Source: DATJMJ01 sp035503915 (GTDB lineage: Bacteria; Actinomycetota; Acidimicrobiia; Acidimicrobiales; Palsa-688). Taken from it: 33,321 nt of DNA. Shown here piece by piece: positions 30,701 to 33,321 of the stretch (position 1 is the stretch's first letter; every line of letters starts with the position of its first letter). A model generated the notes under the pieces. The model was not told where the DNA came from. It searched no databases and saw only the letters and a program-made list of their open reading frames with translations. The stretch is from assembly GCA_035503915.1 (NCBI GenBank), contig DATJSU010000005.1, positions 1 through 33,321 on the forward strand, given 5' to 3'. The position numbers were made by a program, and so were the translations under genes.

Positions 30701-32331
30701 GGGACTGGTTCGGCGAACTGATGGGCGCCGGCAGGGCGATGTACGTCTACCCCCCTGCCGCCGAAGCGGGCGGTCACGAGGCTCCGGCCGGCGGGCGCGG
30801 CCCGCTTTGGTGCTCGACCGAACGCCGCGCTTGGGTTGAGGCTCTCTACCCCGGTGCCGTCTTCGAACCCGACCATCGTCTTCCAGCGACGGCCGGCCGC
30901 CATGGGACGGACGGGCCCGGCGCGCCCGGCGGGCCTGGCACCGATGTCGATGCCGACGTCGCCGCCGCCTTGATTGTGCGGGGCCACCTCGAGGTCAACG
31001 GCCCCGTCACGGTGGCACAGCTGGGACAGGCTACGAGCCTCCCGGAGAGCCGGGTCAAGGTTGGGCTCGCCCGCCTCGAGTCGGAGGGTTTCGCAATGCA
31101 AGGCCGCTTCGACCCGTCCATGGACGAGGCCCAGCAATGGTGTGCTCGCCACCTCCTCGCCCGCATCCACGGGTACACCCAAAACAGGCTCCGGAGGGAA
31201 GTGAAACCCGTGAGCTCCCAGGAGTTCATGAGGTTCCTCCTCCGTTGGCAGCACGTCGCCGAGGGGACGCGCAGGCAGGGCCGCACCGGGTTGCTCTCGG
31301 TAGTCGAGCAGCTCCAGGGATGGGAACTGGCGGCCGGAGCGTGGGAGGACGCCGTCCTTGCAGCCCGTGTCGAGGGCTACCAGCGGCGTTGGCTCGAGGA
31401 TCTCTGCCTGTCCGGCGAGATCGTATGGGGCCGTCTGTCGCCACGCGGCCAGGGGCCCGACGGGCCGAGCCGGAGGGGAGCGTCCACGCCCTCGCGCGCC
31501 ACGCCTGTGACCTTCATGCTCAGGGGCGACCTCGAGTGGCTCCTGCAATCCAAGCGCGGCGGCGTGGCCCCGGAAGAGCCTCCTCACGGGCCGGCGAGAG
31601 ACGTCCTCGACGCCTTGAGGGCCCGCGGGGCCATGTTCGCCTCCGACCTGCCAGGTGTGACACGCCGTCTCCCGGTGGAGGTGCAAGAGGGCCTGTGGGA
31701 CCTCGTAGCGCGCGGGATCGTCACGTCGGACGGCTTCGGCGCAGTGCGCGCTCTGTTTTCGCGGCGCGACGATTGGTCGCGGCGCCACCTCCCCGAACGG
31801 AGGCGTCTTGGCCTGCGCCCGAACCCGGCGACGGTGCGAGGCGCCCGCCAACCAGGCGAAGGGCGCTGGGCGCTCCTCGCGCCGGGTACGGCGAGCGACC
31901 CCGACGAGGGCCGGATGCACACGGACGAGCTGGCCGAGCACGTCGCGAGCCAGCTGCTCGCTCGCTGGGGAGTTGTCTTCTGGGACCTCGCTTCCCACGA
32001 GGACCTGGCGGTCCCCTGGCGCGAGGTGCTTTGGGCGCTCCGGCGGTTCGAGGCGCGAGGCGTGGCGCGGGGCGGCAGGTTCGTCACAGGATTTGCCGGC
32101 GAGCAGTACGCCCTCCCCGAAGCGCTCGATGAGGTCCGCCACGTGGCGCGCAGCGAGCGCAAGGACGCACCCGTGCGCCTCTCTGCCGCCGACCCCCTCA
32201 ACCTCTCCGGCGTCATACTCCCCGGCAAGAGAGTCCCGGCGGTGCGGGCCAACAGCATCGTCATTTCCGATGGCCTCATCGTCGCTCCTGACGCGGAGCA
32301 CGTCCCGGGCCGTGTCGCGGCTTTGGAGTAG
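27796..32331 (+). CDS. lhr: Lhr-type superfamily 2 DNA helicase
   Basis: A 1511-residue ATP-dependent helicase with the length of mycobacterial Lhr (about 1500). RecA-like domain 1 has motif I APTGSGKT, Ia VSPLKALAVDV, Ib TTPESLYLYL, motif II DEIH and motif III SATQRP. Domain 2 has LVFVNTRRLAERLAHLLGE, ATASLELGIDIG and motif VI QRVGRSNHS. The Lhr core (winged helix and beta-barrel, to about residue 860) and the long C-terminal tail of winged helices follow, with no break. It translocates 3' to 5' on single-stranded DNA and unwinds RNA:DNA hybrids; in mycobacteria it is linked to mitomycin-damage repair. A Pro-rich insert (about residues 230-275) between motif III and domain 2 contains a tandem duplication. 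Divergent from rnpB. Confidence 0.97.
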   Translation: MAVSLRALDLHPAVAAWFEEEFPEGPTAAQAQGWPLIRSGSDVLVAAPTGSGKTLTGFLMAIDEAYRAFQQGDDVTNHTRVVYVSPLKALAVDVHQNLERPLSGIAEAAERLGLPVAPISVAVRTGDTPAGARAAMVKGPPTILVTTPESLYLYLTADRSRETLRRVRTVIVDEIHALARDKRGSHLALTLERLEHVQQEGRSQRVGLSATQRPIEVTARLLSGAAAEPHLNPETPQAGVPNMSPPPGATEPPGATEPPAASSVPELVRPETSPGLHPRSRRVEVVDCGHRRDVRVSIELPEQELAAVLSQEQMAEVVAQIAAHVEGHRTTLVFVNTRRLAERLAHLLGEILGPDQVAAHHGSLSAARRKITESRLRAGELRALVATASLELGIDIGPVELVCQVGSPRAVSTFLQRVGRSNHSRHGVPEGVLFPTTRDELVECAALLAAVQKGRLDAVLPPVAPLDILAQQVVAEVAAAGEWSEKDLYELVKRSSPYAGTSWEEFEEVVELASEGIPTGRGARMAFLHRDRVNGVLRPRRNARLAALTSGGAIPEVGDYRVVAEPDDMFVGTVNEDFAIESMAGDVFLLGTHAWRIRRVTPGEVRVTDADGSRPTIPFWVGEAPSRTAELSEEVSQLRCSIDESLAQGGPSAATTLLLQVPGIDASAAHQIVAYLSTGVAQLGVMPTQKDVVFERFFDDAGGMQLVVHSPFGGRINRGLGLALRKRFCVTFDFELQAAASDDAVILSLGPQHSFPLSSAPKLLHPNTVRSTLEQAVLASPMFTSRWRWDLSRALAILRFRGGKKNPLPVQRMEADDLMAAVFPALAACQENTAPGPIQLPDHVIVRQVIEDCLHEAMDIDGLKDLVSKLHSGEIKAHFVDSVEPSVLSHEIVNSEPYTYLDDAPLEERRARQVQLRRGLPVEARDLSRLDPSALEKVRADVAPAPRGAEELHELLLSTLAHRPLKEWGDWFGELMGAGRAMYVYPPAAEAGGHEAPAGGRGPLWCSTERRAWVEALYPGAVFEPDHRLPATAGRHGTDGPGAPGGPGTDVDADVAAALIVRGHLEVNGPVTVAQLGQATSLPESRVKVGLARLESEGFAMQGRFDPSMDEAQQWCARHLLARIHGYTQNRLRREVKPVSSQEFMRFLLRWQHVAEGTRRQGRTGLLSVVEQLQGWELAAGAWEDAVLAARVEGYQRRWLEDLCLSGEIVWGRLSPRGQGPDGPSRRGASTPSRATPVTFMLRGDLEWLLQSKRGGVAPEEPPHGPARDVLDALRARGAMFASDLPGVTRRLPVEVQEGLWDLVARGIVTSDGFGAVRALFSRRDDWSRRHLPERRRLGLRPNPATVRGARQPGEGRWALLAPGTASDPDEGRMHTDELAEHVASQLLARWGVVFWDLASHEDLAVPWREVLWALRRFEARGVARGGRFVTGFAGEQYALPEALDEVRHVARSERKDAPVRLSAADPLNLSGVILPGKRVPAVRANSIVISDGLIVAPDAEHVPGRVAALE
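28531..28566 (+). repeat. 18-base tandem duplication within lhr
   Basis: Two identical 18-base copies, starting CCACCCGGTGC and ending ACGGAG, encode PPGATE twice in the Pro-rich insert between helicase domains 1 and 2. The perfect identity suggests recent slippage. The insert is likely a surface loop. Confidence 0.85.
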
Positions 32332-32378
32332 GCGTGGCGGATGGGCAAACCGCTCAGAAGTAAGGCAAGATAACCACA

Positions 32379-33176
32379 ATGGCAAATGATGCTCGCAGTT
32401 GGATCCACGCGCTCCGCGCCTCACATGACGCCCTCGTCTCGCTCGTGAGCGGTTTTTCGTCCGAAGACCTCGACAAGGAGTCCTATTGCAAGGGCTGGGA
32501 CGTGAGCCAGCTCCTCTCGCACATCGGCTCGGGCGCAGAGATCGCGCTCACCAACCTGGAGAGGGCGCTCGCGCAGGAGGAGCCCCTTGGCCGCGATGAC
32601 TTCCCGGTCATCTGGAGCCGCTGGAACGCCCTCAACCCCCGGGAGAAAGCGAGCCAGTGCGTGGTCTGGGACCGCCGCTACGTCTCGGTGCTCGAGGGCC
32701 TCGACGATGCCACGCTAAAGGACCTGCGAGTCAAGTTCCTCACCATGAACTTCGATGTCGCCGGGGCGGTCGGTCTCCGGCTCGCCGAACATGCCCTGCA
32801 CTCATGGGACGTAGCCGTCACATTTGACCCGCAAGCCGAAGTGCTCGGCTCGTCGGCGGCTCTCGTCCTCGAGCGCCTCCCCTTTACCGTGGAGAGAGCT
32901 TGCAAACCGGGCGACCTGAGGGGACGGGTCGAGGTGAAGACGGTGCGGCCCGACAAGCACTTCGTCTTGACGGTCGGCGAAACGGCAAAGCTGGAAGAAG
33001 TTGGCGACGGCGCACCACCACCTACGGGGCCCTACGATGGCACGGTCCAGCTGCCCTCAGCCGCGTTGGCCCGGCTCGTCTCGGGCCGTCTCGACCCTGA
33101 GCACACCCCGACCGGCGTCAAGGCCGCAGGCAAGATCGGCCTCGACGAATTGAGGAGCGTTTTCCCAGGTTTTTGA
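32379..33176 (+). CDS. Maleylpyruvate isomerase-type (MDMPI/DinB-fold) mycothiol-dependent protein
   Basis: A 265-residue protein matching the actinobacterial MDMPI family. The N-terminal four-helix domain has WIHALRASHDALVSLVSGF, then CKGWDVSQLLSHIGSGAEI. The metal triad is His48 (LLSHIG), Glu137 and His141 (LAEHALHSWD), corresponding to His, Glu and His in the characterised mycothiol-dependent maleylpyruvate isomerase. A C-terminal small domain (about 165-265) is also present. Mycothiol is an actinobacterial thiol, so the gene supports that affiliation; the actual substrate is unknown. It begins 47 bases after lhr on the same strand and converges on tag with 10 bases between stops. Confidence 0.88.
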   Translation: MANDARSWIHALRASHDALVSLVSGFSSEDLDKESYCKGWDVSQLLSHIGSGAEIALTNLERALAQEEPLGRDDFPVIWSRWNALNPREKASQCVVWDRRYVSVLEGLDDATLKDLRVKFLTMNFDVAGAVGLRLAEHALHSWDVAVTFDPQAEVLGSSAALVLERLPFTVERACKPGDLRGRVEVKTVRPDKHFVLTVGETAKLEEVGDGAPPPTGPYDGTVQLPSAALARLVSGRLDPEHTPTGVKAAGKIGLDELRSVFPGF

Positions 33177-33186
33177 GCACCCGTTG

Positions 33187-33321
33187 CTAAGCGCGCCCCG
33201 GACGCTGAGCCGGCCGGGCAAAAGACGCCCGCTCAGCTTCGGCAATTGCCCTGAAGTCACAGCCGGACAGGTGGTCGTTGACGATGCCGAGCGACTGCAT
33301 AGCGGCGTACACCGTGGTGGG
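33187..33321 (-). CDS. tag: DNA-3-methyladenine glycosylase I, C-terminal part (runs off right edge)
   Basis: The last 44 codons and the TAG stop of a minus-strand gene cut by the window edge. The visible product starts PTTVYAAMQSLGIVNDHLSG and continues with CDFRAIAEAE, matching the C-terminal end of Tag (pattern PTIVYAHMQATGMVNDHLVDC). The His and Cys of NDHLSGC, spaced by three residues, are the second pair of zinc ligands in Tag (His175 and Cys179 in E. coli). Tag removes 3-methyladenine from alkylated DNA. The catalytic part lies outside the window. Convergent with the MDMPI-type gene. Confidence 0.85.
   Translation of the reverse strand, partial: PTTVYAAMQSLGIVNDHLSGCDFRAIAEAERASFARPAQRPGRA

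Noticed and set aside
30658..32424. 588-codon minus-strand frame within lhr
   Set aside because: Typical antisense frame of GC-rich coding DNA: composition is Arg/Glu/Pro-heavy, without domain motifs, and the plus-strand Lhr tail is continuous.
1..33321. tRNA genes, insertion sequences, prophage or plasmid origin
   Set aside because: I looked in the gaps and at gene ends and found no cloverleaf, transposase, integrase, terminal inverted repeats or replication genes.

Overview
The window is high-GC DNA with a preference for GTG/TTG starts. It most resembles an uncultured actinobacterium, possibly an Acidimicrobiia-type lineage (inference). Pointers are a mycothiol-dependent-isomerase-type protein, a ~1500-residue Lhr helicase of actinobacterial length, a CGAAC-N4-GTTCG SOS box as in Gram-positives and mycobacteria, TANNNT -10 boxes lying a few bases before start codons (leaderless style), and secreted proteins with long Thr linkers. 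There are no prophage, transposon or CRISPR signs. Most of the window is ordinary chromosome with a few accessory or decaying patches.

Layout. 1-300: GC-rich repeat that, read on the minus strand, is a Pro/Ala/Thr-rich protein running off the left edge. 454-4498: a DinB-fold protein, convergent with a giant zinc-ribbon/class III cyclase/AAA/TPR signalling protein. 4746-10554: an envelope block with a 1324-residue secreted multi-propeller protein carrying a carbohydrate-binding module, a membrane-anchored Holliday-junction-resolvase-like nuclease, and a secreted spherulin-4 (GH135-like) glycosidase. The two secreted proteins share Thr-rich linkers. 10867-14680: a HAD hydrolase with an acidic tail, a ligase-less LigD (phosphoesterase plus polymerase), and a divergent Y-family polymerase dinB behind an SOS box. 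14766-22874: a signalling locus. On the minus strand, in order of transcription, are HD-GYP, GAF-HD-GYP, a membrane PAS histidine kinase and two lone receiver proteins, almost all overlapping or abutting, followed by a zinc alcohol dehydrogenase and an SDR. A MerR-PAS-PAS-GAF regulator is divergent from them.

22945-26981: a family-2 glycosyltransferase, then a decaying minus-strand operon: SDR, hemerythrin-like protein, a small membrane protein broken by an apparent one-base frameshift, and a glycoside hydrolase family 15 gene truncated after 44 codons. A MarR-type regulator remnant lies divergent at its head. 27301-33321: RNase P RNA (minus strand), the Lhr helicase, an MDMPI-type DinB-fold enzyme, and the C-terminal end of DNA-3-methyladenine glycosylase I at the right edge.

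Functional themes are DNA repair and mutagenesis (LigD PE-Pol, DinB, Lhr, Tag, a resolvase-like protein), two-component and probable cyclic-di-GMP signalling without any GGDEF synthase in view, and extracellular carbohydrate-directed proteins. The best candidates for something undescribed are the divergent MerR-PAS-PAS-GAF / HD-GYP / kinase / double-receiver locus and the SOS-box-linked pairing of ligase-less LigD with dinB.
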